Below are positions 49,470 to 58,470 of a stretch of DNA of 64,000 bases, piece by piece (within the stretch, counting starts at the first letter, position 1; every line of letters begins with the position of its first letter). The translations under genes were made by a program, and so were the position numbers. The DNA is from Candidatus Gastranaerophilales bacterium. GTDB taxonomy: Bacteria > Cyanobacteriota > Vampirovibrionia > Gastranaerophilales > Gastranaerophilaceae. The stretch is from assembly GCA_944325065.1 (NCBI GenBank), contig CALUYS010000003.1, positions 85,403 to 149,402 on the forward strand, written 5' to 3'. The notes beneath the pieces were generated by a model. It searched no databases. It was not told where the DNA came from and saw only the letters and a program-made list of their open reading frames with translations.

Positions 49470-50240
49470 ATGATTATTGATACTCACGCACATTTAGATT
49501 TCGAAAATTATAATGATAATTTAAATCAAATTATTGAACAGGCAAAGGAAAATGATGTTAAAAAAATTATAATTCCTGGCGTACGTGCTGATTTGTGGAA
49601 AAATATTTTAAAAATAGCCAACGAATACGAAAACATATATGCGATGATTGGTGTACATCCAAGTGATGTTTCAAGTTGGGATGATACTATTCTTGATAAA
49701 ATGGAAGATTATTTAATAAATCAAAAAAAAGTAGTAGGAATTGGTGAAATAGGACTTGATTACTATTATTCAAATGATGACAAAGAACAACAAATTAATG
49801 TTTTTAAAAAACAAATAGAAATTGCTAAAAAATACAAAAAAACAATTGTTATTCACGACCGAGATGCACATGGTGACACGTTAAATATAATTAAAGAAAC
49901 AAAAGCATATGAACTTTGTAATATTGTCTTTCACTGTTTTTCAGGGTCATTAGAGTTTGCAAATGAATGTATAAAATTAGGAGCATATATTGCAATTGGT
50001 GGAGTTGTTACTTTTAAAAATGCCAAAAATGTAAAATACGTTGCTCAAAATATACCACTAAATCGACTTCTTCTTGAAACAGACAGCCCATATTTGACAC
50101 CAACTCCACACAGAGGAGAAGAAAACCAACCAAGCTATACAAAATTTATTGCAAATGAAATTGCAAGTTTGAGAAATATTTCCTATGAAGAAATTGCTCA
50201 AGCAACAACAGACAATGTTAAAAAAGTTTTTGGAATATAA
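49470..50240 (+). CDS. tatD: TatD-family metal-dependent hydrolase
   Basis: 256 residues. Metal-ligand motifs: DTHAHLDF, GEIGLDYYY, FHCFSG, and ETDSPYLTPTPHRGEEN. TatD enzymes are metal-dependent deoxyribonucleases/hydrolases, some acting on D-aminoacyl-tRNA. I start at ATG 49470 (MIIDTHAH) with AAGGAAA upstream; the longer frame reads inside sdaAA. Confidence 0.93.
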   Translation: MIIDTHAHLDFENYNDNLNQIIEQAKENDVKKIIIPGVRADLWKNILKIANEYENIYAMIGVHPSDVSSWDDTILDKMEDYLINQKKVVGIGEIGLDYYYSNDDKEQQINVFKKQIEIAKKYKKTIVIHDRDAHGDTLNIIKETKAYELCNIVFHCFSGSLEFANECIKLGAYIAIGGVVTFKNAKNVKYVAQNIPLNRLLLETDSPYLTPTPHRGEENQPSYTKFIANEIASLRNISYEEIAQATTDNVKKVFGI

Positions 50241-50246
50241 ATATAT

Positions 50247-51071
50247 ATGAAGAAAATAGGTATAATAAGTTTAGGTTTAATTGGTGGTTCAATATTAAAA
50301 AGCCTGTCACAAACAAACACATTTGAACTTTTTGCATACACAACAAATGATAATACAATAACTAAAGCAAAAAAAATTACACCACATGTTTCAAATGACT
50401 TAAATAATTTAAAAAATTGTGACATAATTTTTGTATGTTCACCTATTTCAAAAGTAGAGGGAATATTGCAAAAATTAAATAATCTTGTTAACTCAAAGAC
50501 AATTGTAACAGATGTTGCTTCTGTGAAAAGTGTATTTATGAGCAAAATCTATAACTTTAATTTTATAGGTTCACATCCTATGGCAGGAACTGAACATACG
50601 GGTTTTGATTATTCAAATGAAAACTTGTTTAATGGTGCAAAATGGGTTATAACTCCCAAACAAAATGAAAATATTGAAAATATTGAAAGACTAAAAAATA
50701 TTATAACACTTACAAATGCAAAACCCATTATAATGGATGCAAACGAACACGACATAGCTGTAGCACTTATATCTCATATGCCACTTATCTTATCACAAGG
50801 ATTATTTAAAAATATTGAAAATAATAATAATGCTAAACTTCTTGCATCATCAGGATTTCGTGATATGACTCGACTTGCAATGTCAAACACTCAAATGGCA
50901 TACGATATGTTAAATTATAACGGTGAAAATATTGACAAAGCTTTTAAAATGCTTGAAAATTCAATAAAAAATTTAATAAAAAATAAAGAATATTTTGAAA
51001 TTATTCAACAAATTTCACAAAAACGAAAAAATATGTATGATGAAAATGGTGTAAACAATATAAATTATTAA
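50247..51071 (+). CDS. tyrA: Prephenate dehydrogenase
   Basis: 274 residues. N-terminal NAD loop GIISLGLIGGS, catalytic His in FIGSHPMAGTEHTGFD, and a helical C-terminal half with ISHMPLILSQG. It converts prephenate to 4-hydroxyphenylpyruvate for tyrosine. Last gene of the sdaAB-sdaAA-tatD-tyrA run (all within a few bases of each other). Confidence 0.93.
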   Translation: MKKIGIISLGLIGGSILKSLSQTNTFELFAYTTNDNTITKAKKITPHVSNDLNNLKNCDIIFVCSPISKVEGILQKLNNLVNSKTIVTDVASVKSVFMSKIYNFNFIGSHPMAGTEHTGFDYSNENLFNGAKWVITPKQNENIENIERLKNIITLTNAKPIIMDANEHDIAVALISHMPLILSQGLFKNIENNNNAKLLASSGFRDMTRLAMSNTQMAYDMLNYNGENIDKAFKMLENSIKNLIKNKEYFEIIQQISQKRKNMYDENGVNNINY

Positions 51072-51205
51072 CTTATATATTAAAAAATATTACGAATATA
51101 TACAAATATTGATTGATAAAATTTATTAACTATGTATAATAAATATAAAATTGTTTTCTGTAAAAAGTTAAGCATAAATGTTATTAAGCAAAGAGGTAAA
51201 TAATT

Positions 51206-51250
51206 ATGAAAGTCATCAATCAATCAATCACAAGTAAGACTGAGGCTTAA
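51206..51250 (+). CDS. 14-residue candidate leader peptide
   Basis: AGAGGTAA precedes ATG 51206; the frame reads MKVINQSITSKTEA and stops 4 nt before the start of the next gene. A short frame ending next to a start, with that start's own GAGG inside its last codons, is the layout of a translational coupling leader. Confidence 0.45.
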   Translation: MKVINQSITSKTEA

Positions 51251-51254
51251 AGCC

Positions 51255-52112
51255 ATGCCACGCTATTCAAATTTAAAGCTAAAACCTCAAGTTAAAGCTG
51301 ATATTGTTATGTTTAAAGATAAGACAAGTATTTTAAATCAAGAGCAAAAAGCTTTAAATAATTTGAATGCATTAAAAAAATGTTTAAAAATAAATAAAAA
51401 AATAGGATTTAAAGGAAGAGAACAAGCTAAAAAAGTTATAAAACAACATGTTATTGCTTCAGCATTTGGTGGTGGTTTTATTAAAAATCCTATAGGTTCT
51501 GCGGCTGCATTAGTAGCTAATGAAGCTATTATGGCTGTTAGAATAGGAAAAGAATATGGATTTAATAATTTATCAGCAAAAACATTAACAACTTTAGCAA
51601 GTGGCTCATCTGGAACAATGATTTCAAAAGAATTGGTACCCAAAACCACAGATTTAAATAAAAGCATATATTCTGCACTATCAAATTTAATACAAAACAG
51701 TATTTCAGATGTTTTTGGAGCAAGTTTAACTCAAGTTATTCCACTAGTTGGAAGAATTGTTAATGCAGGTGTAGCAACTGCAACGACATTTACTTTTGGG
51801 GAAGCTTGCATGACAATGTTTGAAAATTGGGTAAAAAATAAACCAAAAGATAGTTTAGGATGTGTATCATTTTTTGATGACAAAAGCAATATTACAAATA
51901 AAGAAGCTCAAAAATTAGAAAACAAATATAATGAACTTGCAGATAGAGGTATTTTACCCAAAGAAATAGGAAAGTCTAAAAATTACAATATGAGTCATTC
52001 TTCATATTGGACTTCTCAAGAATACTGGAAATATGTTGATGACTGGGCAGATGCTTGTGAACACGGTTTAGGACATGGTTATACGCCACCACCTCCTTAT
52101 TATAGAGGCTAG
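51255..52112 (+). CDS. DUF697-like (YcjF-type) protein
   Basis: 285 residues. Residues about 75-190 show a helical membrane-associated module: PIGSAAALVANEAIMAVRIG, then ASGSSG, then LTQVIPLVGRIVNAGVATAT, the order of the DUF697/YcjF family, which is often linked to GTPases. The N-terminus is basic, and the C-terminus ends in an aromatic/His/Pro-rich tail (EHGLGHGYTPPPPYYRG). I place it near that family by pattern only. No GTPase is adjacent. Confidence 0.6.
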   Translation: MPRYSNLKLKPQVKADIVMFKDKTSILNQEQKALNNLNALKKCLKINKKIGFKGREQAKKVIKQHVIASAFGGGFIKNPIGSAAALVANEAIMAVRIGKEYGFNNLSAKTLTTLASGSSGTMISKELVPKTTDLNKSIYSALSNLIQNSISDVFGASLTQVIPLVGRIVNAGVATATTFTFGEACMTMFENWVKNKPKDSLGCVSFFDDKSNITNKEAQKLENKYNELADRGILPKEIGKSKNYNMSHSSYWTSQEYWKYVDDWADACEHGLGHGYTPPPPYYRG

Positions 52113-52161
52113 AATATATAAAAGTTATTTTTTAATTAATTTTTAAATAAAGGAAAAAATA

Positions 52162-52746
52162 ATGAAAATTATTAATTTAAATAAAATCTATAATATAAAA
52201 AGAAATGATAAGAATAATAGTCAAGCTTTTAAAAACAATAAGTCTTCTGATTGTATATATGTAAAACAATCAAAATATGAAGCGGTTAAAATTCCTGCTG
52301 CAATTGCTATTTTATTTGGTCAAACGTTACTTGAAAATGATAAAACTGAATTAAAACAAAAATTTAATAATTTTAAAAATAAAACAGGTGGAAAATTAAA
52401 TTTAGTTTTGTTATGTGTAGGTTCTTTACTATTGGTTGCTTCTTGCATTCATTCACATATAAACGAAAAAGATAAAGAAAAAGATATAATATTAAAAATT
52501 AAAAAAGAAAAAAAAGAAAACGATAATACAACATTAAAAAAATATTTTTTCAAAAAGGCAATGTTTGAAGGTTGTTTGTGTTCGACTTTAAATATAGCAT
52601 TTTCTTTTTTTAATATAAAGAAAGTTGGTAATAAAACTTGTGAAAAGGTTTTAGGCTATGGTGTTGGTACGGGATTTTTGTGGATGGGGTTAAGTTTTCT
52701 TGTAAACAAACTCACCTTGGACAAGTTTAAAAAAGAAAAAAAGTAA
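52162..52746 (+). CDS. Membrane protein of unknown function
   Basis: 194 residues. A polar Asn/Lys-rich N-terminal 50 residues, an amphipathic segment (YEAVKIPAAIAILFG), a helix at about 74-95 (LVLLCVGSLLLVASCI), a basic helix, then two more hydrophobic segments (LCSTLNIAFSFF; GTGFLWMGLSFLV). No signal peptide. AAGGAAA upstream. I recognise no family; it is 49 bp after the DUF697-like gene. Confidence 0.6.
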   Translation: MKIINLNKIYNIKRNDKNNSQAFKNNKSSDCIYVKQSKYEAVKIPAAIAILFGQTLLENDKTELKQKFNNFKNKTGGKLNLVLLCVGSLLLVASCIHSHINEKDKEKDIILKIKKEKKENDNTTLKKYFFKKAMFEGCLCSTLNIAFSFFNIKKVGNKTCEKVLGYGVGTGFLWMGLSFLVNKLTLDKFKKEKK

Positions 52747-52912
52747 GAAAATAAAGGATAATTTAAAAATTTTGGAATGTCTGCCCTTGGACTTGTTAGC
52801 TTATATAAGAAGGAAAATAAATATTAAATTTTGTAACAATTTTTATATGTATTGAAATAATATAAATTAAATATTTTTTATATATATAGAGATAAGTTAA
52901 GGAACAAAAATA

Positions 52913-53383
52913 ATGTCAGGCAGTATAACAGTAAAATTTGGAATGCTTCAACTTGCGACATCACGTGTTTCTACTTTAACACGTGAAGTCACCAAACTTG
53001 AAAAGCTTGATATTATGCTAACAGAACAAAGTATTGATACACAATCGCAAGTTGATAATTATAAAACAGCAGCAACAGAACAACTAAGTAGTAAATTTGA
53101 TTCTGATGTTGCCACTCTTCAAGAACAATTACAAGCTGGATCAATAACACAAGAACAATATCAAATGCAATATCTTGAATTACAACAAGCATATAATGAA
53201 GGTGTAAAACAAGTTGAAGAAGTTGTGGCTGATGGAATTATAGACTTTGATGAAATATCAAAAGAAGGTCAAAGAATTAGTCAAGAATTAAATAAAGCTA
53301 AAACAGAAAAAGAAATGTGGGAAACTCTCCAACAACAATATAAACAAGATACTCAAACTGCAGCACAGATTTCATTTAAATAA
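52913..53383 (+). CDS. Coiled-coil protein of unknown function
   Basis: 156 residues, hydrophilic, Gln-rich and almost fully helical, with no membrane helix and no signal peptide. A break at ADGIIDFDEI separates a long coiled coil from a shorter one. The pattern resembles small substrate-like or needle-associated helical proteins, but no type III secretion gene is seen, and I do not claim it. AAGGAAC upstream; terminator follows. Confidence 0.6.
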   Translation: MSGSITVKFGMLQLATSRVSTLTREVTKLEKLDIMLTEQSIDTQSQVDNYKTAATEQLSSKFDSDVATLQEQLQAGSITQEQYQMQYLELQQAYNEGVKQVEEVVADGIIDFDEISKEGQRISQELNKAKTEKEMWETLQQQYKQDTQTAAQISFK

Positions 53384-53385
53384 AT

Positions 53386-53414
53386 AAATGCCTCAAAAGA
53401 ATTTTGAGGCATTT
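53386..53414. terminator. Terminator between coiled-coil gene and transporter
   Basis: 13-bp perfect stem (53386-53398 with 53402-53414), 3-nt loop, T-rich on both sides. It serves the two convergent genes. Confidence 0.9.
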
Positions 53415-53437
53415 TATTTTAGTATTAAAAAATATAA

Positions 53438-54850
53438 CTAAATCCTTTTTTCTTTTATAAAAGCAGTAATCAAAGAAGCTAAAAATAGCATTAATGCTCC
53501 AATAAATAAAGCATATTCCCAATGATAATTTATCATTCCATTTTGAATAAAAGGTCTTGCATTTATTATCCAAGGGATTAAGGTACAAACAAACACTTGA
53601 GGGCCTGCAATAAAAATATTAAATATCCCCATAACAGATCCTTCAGTTCCCGGTTTTATATATTGAGATAACATAGCAAATGGAAGAGATAAAGTGCTTG
53701 CCCAACCAATACCCGCAAGTCCCATAAAGAACATTACAGATGGTATATCTTTAACAAAAGTTAATCCTAAAAATGACAATGCCATTGACAATAAAGAAAT
53801 TATATGAACTTTTTTATTACCAAATTTTGATGACAAAATTCCAATTGGAATAGAGATAATAAAACATATCAAGTTAAAAGCAGCAAAACCAATTGAAGAT
53901 AAATTGGTACCATTTAAAGTAGCTTGTTCAAACTGTGTTTTAACGGCTTCGCTAACACTTGTTAAATCAGGAACTCCATATATTGTATGGATTGTATATT
54001 GAGTAAAAAATATCATCATACACATTGTACCGATCCAAGTAAAAAACTGCATCCAACAAATTTTACCAACTTCAGGAGAAAGAAGAAAAAACTCTTTTAA
54101 ATCGTTAAAAAAACTAGAGCTTACTTTACTTTTATCAGATTCATTTTCTTGATTTTCACATTTATTTTTTAATTCATTAATTGTTAAACAAGTCCAAATC
54201 ATGCCTAAAGAAAAAGCAATAGCAGCCATATAAAATTGAGCATTTATTGACATTTGAAATCCAAACGCCCATTTAAGAATAGGTGCCGTACCTGCAGCGA
54301 TAACAGAACCAAGCCCAATAGCAAAACTTAAAAATGAATTTGCAACACTATGGTGTTCTTGTGGCATTGTGTCAGGAATTAATGCTCGATATGGACCTTG
54401 TGCTATATTTACACAAGCATCTATAACCCATATCATTATTGCTGCAAAAAATAAAGCAGCAAATGTAGGAACAGAAATATTTAATCCTAAAAATAAACCA
54501 TTTATTATATTTTGTGAATTTGGAAAAGCAATTAAAGCGATACTTGCCAATATTGCACCCAAAAGTAAATATGGACGACGACGACCAAAACGTGTATTAG
54601 TTCTATCACTTAAAGCACCAACAATTGGTTGCACAACCATACCAGTAAATGGACCTGCTAGCCATATTAATCCAAATAATAATGGCGATGCTCCTAAATT
54701 TTCAGTAACAGGGCCTGATAAAATAATTCTCATCTGCCATGCAAACTGTAAACCAAAAAAACCTAGACAAAAATTAAGCAATTGAAATGTAGAAAATCTT
54801 TTCAATCCCTGATTTTGAAAATCTGACTCCTTTAAAGCTGTGTTTTCCAT
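53438..54850 (-). CDS. MFS transporter of the GPH/SUC sugar type
   Basis: 470 residues, twelve membrane helices. GALSDRTNTRFGRRRPYLLL is a family signature of sucrose/maltose symporters (SUC/GPH), and WMQFFTWIG in the second half fits too. It likely imports a disaccharide or a similar glycoside with protons. Preceded by the SerB-like gene on the same strand. Confidence 0.85.
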   Translation of the reverse strand: MENTALKESDFQNQGLKRFSTFQLLNFCLGFFGLQFAWQMRIILSGPVTENLGASPLLFGLIWLAGPFTGMVVQPIVGALSDRTNTRFGRRRPYLLLGAILASIALIAFPNSQNIINGLFLGLNISVPTFAALFFAAIMIWVIDACVNIAQGPYRALIPDTMPQEHHSVANSFLSFAIGLGSVIAAGTAPILKWAFGFQMSINAQFYMAAIAFSLGMIWTCLTINELKNKCENQENESDKSKVSSSFFNDLKEFFLLSPEVGKICWMQFFTWIGTMCMMIFFTQYTIHTIYGVPDLTSVSEAVKTQFEQATLNGTNLSSIGFAAFNLICFIISIPIGILSSKFGNKKVHIISLLSMALSFLGLTFVKDIPSVMFFMGLAGIGWASTLSLPFAMLSQYIKPGTEGSVMGIFNIFIAGPQVFVCTLIPWIINARPFIQNGMINYHWEYALFIGALMLFLASLITAFIKEKRI

Positions 54851-54906
54851 ATTTTTTCCTTACTCCTTAAATTTTGATTCTTACTTTATAGTATCATAAA
54901 TTTAAG

Positions 54907-55551
54907 CTATTTTTCAAATATATTAATTATTTTACTTAAATCTTTAATCTCAATATGATAATTACAAACGTTTTTTAATGCTTCTTTTGCACAAAAAGCC
55001 ACTTTATGACTTGAATATCTACACATACTTATATCATTAGCTCCATCACCACAAACAATTGTTTGAAAATTATTAATATTTAAAAGGTTTTGAATTTTAT
55101 TAATCATTCTACCTTTACTATCTGAAAACATCATTTCTCCACCAACAAGACCTGTTAAAAAACCTTCTTTTACATGTAAGGTATTTGAAAAAGTAGCATC
55201 AAAACCAAGTTTTTTGCATATTGGTTCTGTAGCATTCTTAAATCCTCCGCTTAAACAAACCACTGTTACATTATTATTTTTTAAGTAACTCACAAGCTCT
55301 TTTGCACCATTTATTATAGGTAAGTTTTGACAAATGTCATTAACTTTTTTTTCACTTAAACCTTTTAAAAGACTTACACGTTTAATTAAACTTTCAAAAA
55401 AATCAATTTGTCCATTCATAGCTAAATGGGTAATTTTTGAAACTTCATCTTCAACTTTTGCTTCTTTTGCTAAAAAATTTATTGTTTCACCATCCATTAT
55501 AGTTGCATCAAAGTCAAATACTGCAAGTTTTATTTCACTTATCTTTGTCAT
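54907..55551 (-). CDS. Phosphoserine-phosphatase-like HAD hydrolase
   Basis: 214 residues. HAD motif I DFDATIMDGE (D13, D15), motif II CLSGGF, Lys motif SDSKGR, motif IV CGDGANDISM. Length and motif IV fit SerB, the last step of serine synthesis, though related phosphatases share this pattern. Start ATG 55551: a GGGGG precedes it; a longer frame to 55584 adds an unconserved 11 residues. Serine synthesis here would contrast with the SdaAB serine breakdown at 47.9 kb. Confidence 0.75.
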   Translation of the reverse strand: MTKISEIKLAVFDFDATIMDGETINFLAKEAKVEDEVSKITHLAMNGQIDFFESLIKRVSLLKGLSEKKVNDICQNLPIINGAKELVSYLKNNNVTVVCLSGGFKNATEPICKKLGFDATFSNTLHVKEGFLTGLVGGEMMFSDSKGRMINKIQNLLNINNFQTIVCGDGANDISMCRYSSHKVAFCAKEALKNVCNYHIEIKDLSKIINIFEK

Positions 55552-55699
55552 TTTGATATCCCCCTTAAGCTTTAAAATTAACATAACTTATAAAATTTTA
55601 CCTTAAATAAAGATAAGTACAAGAATTTAAATATAGTTGTAACCTTATAATAATTTTTATATAATTAATAATTAAGTAATAAAGAGATGGAATGAATTT

Positions 55700-57451
55700 A
55701 TGACTCACAATATAGATGTAATAATTACTTTAATAGGTGGTTTATCAATAGCTTTAGTTTTTGGGTTAATATCAAAATATCTCAAATTTTCACCAATTGT
55801 TGGGTATATATTTGCAGGGATTTTAGTTAATTTTATTCCAAATTTACATATTGATTATGACACAGCAGCACAATTTGCTGAAATAGGCGTAATATTGCTT
55901 ATGTTTTCAGTTGGTTTAAATTCTCATATTAAAGATTTAATAGCCGTAAAAAATGTAGCTATACCGGGTGCAATTTCTCAAATAGTTATAACTACAATAA
56001 CCTCAATGTTTTTAGCTCATTTTTTTGGATGGGATTATAAAGCAGGTCTTGTTTTTGGTATTTCTATTTCTGTTGCAAGTACTGTCGTACTAATGCGTGT
56101 ATTGTCGGATAATAAGGTTTTGCATACCAAAATCGGACACACAGCAGTTGGTTGGCTTGTTATTGAAGATTTATTTACAATTTTAGTTCTTGTTTTATTA
56201 CCTGCCATTTTTTCACCAAATATTTCAAATGCGAATATTTTGCCAATTTTCGGAATAACTATTTTAAAACTTATATTTTTAACAGTTTTTACACTTATTG
56301 TAGGTGGAAAATTAATACCCTATTTTCTAACTTTTATATCCAAAACAGGTTCACGTGATTTATTCACATTGTCTATTTTGACTCTTGCAATTGGAATTGC
56401 ATTTGGTTCGGCTCATTTTTTTGATGCTTCAATGGCTTTAGGTGCTTTTTTAGCTGGTATTGTTGTGGGTCAATCAGATTTTTCATCCCGTGCAGCTTCT
56501 GAAGCTTTGCCAATTAAAGATATTTTTGCTGTTTTATTTTTTGTATCAGTTGGTATGCTCCTTGATGTTAATGAATTAAAAAATAGTTGGCAATTAATGT
56601 TTTTAACCTTATTTATAATTTTAATAATCAAGCCTTTTATTGCTTTTTTAGTTGTAATATTTCTAAAGAAACCTTTAAAACAGGCTATTTCTATAGGTAT
56701 TGCACTTGCTCAAACAGGTGAATTTTCATTTATACTAGCTTCTATGGGAACTTCTTTAAATATATTGCCTCAGGAAGCTTATAGTGCAATTATCGCTTCA
56801 AGTATTATATCAATAACTTTAAATCCTATATTGTATAAAGCTATAAATCCATTCGTTAAATTTTTAAATAAAAAAGGTATAAATATGAACTCTACTAAAT
56901 ATGATAATGATAAAGATGGTTTAAAAATTGATGTAAATAATGAAATCAATGAGCAAGACTATGTTATTATAGTTGGATATGGGCCTGTTGGGCAAGCTGT
57001 TACAAAAATACTTAATGATAAAGGTATTAGTGTAAATATAATAGAGCTTAATATTGATACTGTTAAAAAAATCAAAGATAAAAATTCAAATTGTTTAAAT
57101 GCATTATATGGTGATGCTATGCAACGTGAGGTTTTAATAAAAGCAGGAATTAATAATGCACTAGCTTTTATAATTTCTTCAACGCTTGCTTCAAGTAAAG
57201 AAATTATTGAAATAGTAAAATCTTTAAACCCCAATGTTCAAATTCTTGTTAATACATCATATATTAATGACATTGAAGCTTTAAAAGCTAAAGGTGCAAA
57301 TATTGTTTTTTCGGGCGAACTTGCTGTTTCTCAAATTCTATCAAACTATATTTTCAATGAATTTGGATTATTATGTAATGAAATTGAATGTGGCTGTAAT
57401 AAACAAAATAATCAAAATGAAGAGGGAAATAATAAAGATATTTTACAGTAG
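55700..57451 (+). CDS. Kef-type monovalent cation:proton antiporter (CPA2) with RCK domain
   Basis: 583 residues. The membrane part (about 1-390) has the CPA2 inverted-repeat pattern with VIEDLFTILVLVLLP and HFFDASMALGAFLAG. The cytosolic RCK/TrkA-N domain (about 420-540) has IIVGYGPVGQAV as the nucleotide loop and GDAMQREVL. The C-terminus is Cys-rich (CNEIECGC). It probably exports K+ or exchanges Na+ or K+ for protons, gated by nucleotides. Confidence 0.92.
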   Translation: MTHNIDVIITLIGGLSIALVFGLISKYLKFSPIVGYIFAGILVNFIPNLHIDYDTAAQFAEIGVILLMFSVGLNSHIKDLIAVKNVAIPGAISQIVITTITSMFLAHFFGWDYKAGLVFGISISVASTVVLMRVLSDNKVLHTKIGHTAVGWLVIEDLFTILVLVLLPAIFSPNISNANILPIFGITILKLIFLTVFTLIVGGKLIPYFLTFISKTGSRDLFTLSILTLAIGIAFGSAHFFDASMALGAFLAGIVVGQSDFSSRAASEALPIKDIFAVLFFVSVGMLLDVNELKNSWQLMFLTLFIILIIKPFIAFLVVIFLKKPLKQAISIGIALAQTGEFSFILASMGTSLNILPQEAYSAIIASSIISITLNPILYKAINPFVKFLNKKGINMNSTKYDNDKDGLKIDVNNEINEQDYVIIVGYGPVGQAVTKILNDKGISVNIIELNIDTVKKIKDKNSNCLNALYGDAMQREVLIKAGINNALAFIISSTLASSKEIIEIVKSLNPNVQILVNTSYINDIEALKAKGANIVFSGELAVSQILSNYIFNEFGLLCNEIECGCNKQNNQNEEGNNKDILQ

Positions 57452-57452
57452 T

Positions 57453-58430
57453 TTAATCTCGATTTTTAACAAAATTAAATGCTATATTTTCAATAATTAA
57501 ACTTTCTCTCACATAAGAATTTTCCATTTTTTTTGAATTTTCAAGTGTTTGTATGTCTTTTTTTATCAGGTAGGTTAATTTATTGTTATTAATATTAGAT
57601 AGCAACAACTTTTGAAGATAATATTCAAATGTATCGATAAGGTAGGAAAAACTTTCTTCTTTATTATTTTTTCTTAACTCATTTAATTTTTTAATAAACT
57701 CAAAAGGATTGTATTTAATGTTACTAAAATAAAAATCGAAAACCCCGTTACATTGAGAAGTATCAAATGTTGGTTTCATATTTGAATTTAAACAAAAAGT
57801 AACACTACGAGATACAATAGTTTCAATTAAGTCATTCAAATCCTTTGTTAAAAAAATAAAAAGAACTTTTGATGGTGGTTCTTCAATCATTTTTAATAAG
57901 GAATTAGAAGCTTCTTCTTGAAATACTTTACGACTTAAACCTTTTGGCAGATAAAATTCATTTTCTTTTAAGTTTTGACCTTGCGGATGAGGAAAATTTA
58001 TACCATCTAACTTACTTTTCAAATATTGAACAGTATTAGTTTTAACTATTTCATTATCAGTAAAAATAACAACTGTATAATAATCAATTGGTCGCGAAAA
58101 AATCATCTGCTTTATCATTTCAACCTGTTTTACTGAAATTACAGTTTTTGAATTGTCATTATCAGGTTTTGAATCTGTTTTTGAAACTGTAATAACACTT
58201 GGATGCATATTTTTATTTATCCAATTGCAATTTTGACATCGACAATCAGATTTTTTATTTTCCATACAATTCAATATTTTTGCAATATTTAGGGAAAAAT
58301 AATATTGTGCCAAAGAATCAAGCCCATAAAAAACTATAGAATTTGGGATTTTTAAAATATCATTTGAAAACATTGTTTCAAAATAATTAGTTAAAAAAGG
58401 ATAATTTTGTTTTAAACACAGACTAAACAT
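57453..58430 (-). CDS. holB: DNA polymerase III delta' subunit-like protein
   Basis: 325 residues. A zinc-type cluster (CRCQNC, with an earlier Cys) and the sensor-like region EEASNSLLKMIEEPPS are clamp-loader features. The normal P-loop GxxGxGKxxxA is replaced by YGLDSLAQYYFS, so it should not bind ATP, as in E. coli delta'. Sequence is strongly diverged; the assignment rests on these features. Its stop meets the Kef gene 1 bp away. Confidence 0.7.
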   Translation of the reverse strand: MFSLCLKQNYPFLTNYFETMFSNDILKIPNSIVFYGLDSLAQYYFSLNIAKILNCMENKKSDCRCQNCNWINKNMHPSVITVSKTDSKPDNDNSKTVISVKQVEMIKQMIFSRPIDYYTVVIFTDNEIVKTNTVQYLKSKLDGINFPHPQGQNLKENEFYLPKGLSRKVFQEEASNSLLKMIEEPPSKVLFIFLTKDLNDLIETIVSRSVTFCLNSNMKPTFDTSQCNGVFDFYFSNIKYNPFEFIKKLNELRKNNKEESFSYLIDTFEYYLQKLLLSNINNNKLTYLIKKDIQTLENSKKMENSYVRESLIIENIAFNFVKNRD

Positions 58431-58470
58431 AACAAATCAAGTTTAATATAAATAAATAATCAAAGTCAAT

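Noticed and set aside
52790..52850. Short frame MSALGLVSLYKKENKY before the coiled-coil gene
   Set aside because: Only 16 residues with no Shine-Dalgarno; probably chance or a fragment of a lost gene.
52913..53383. Type III secretion needle or substrate
   Set aside because: Only the helical, Gln-rich appearance suggests it; no secretion apparatus genes are in the window.
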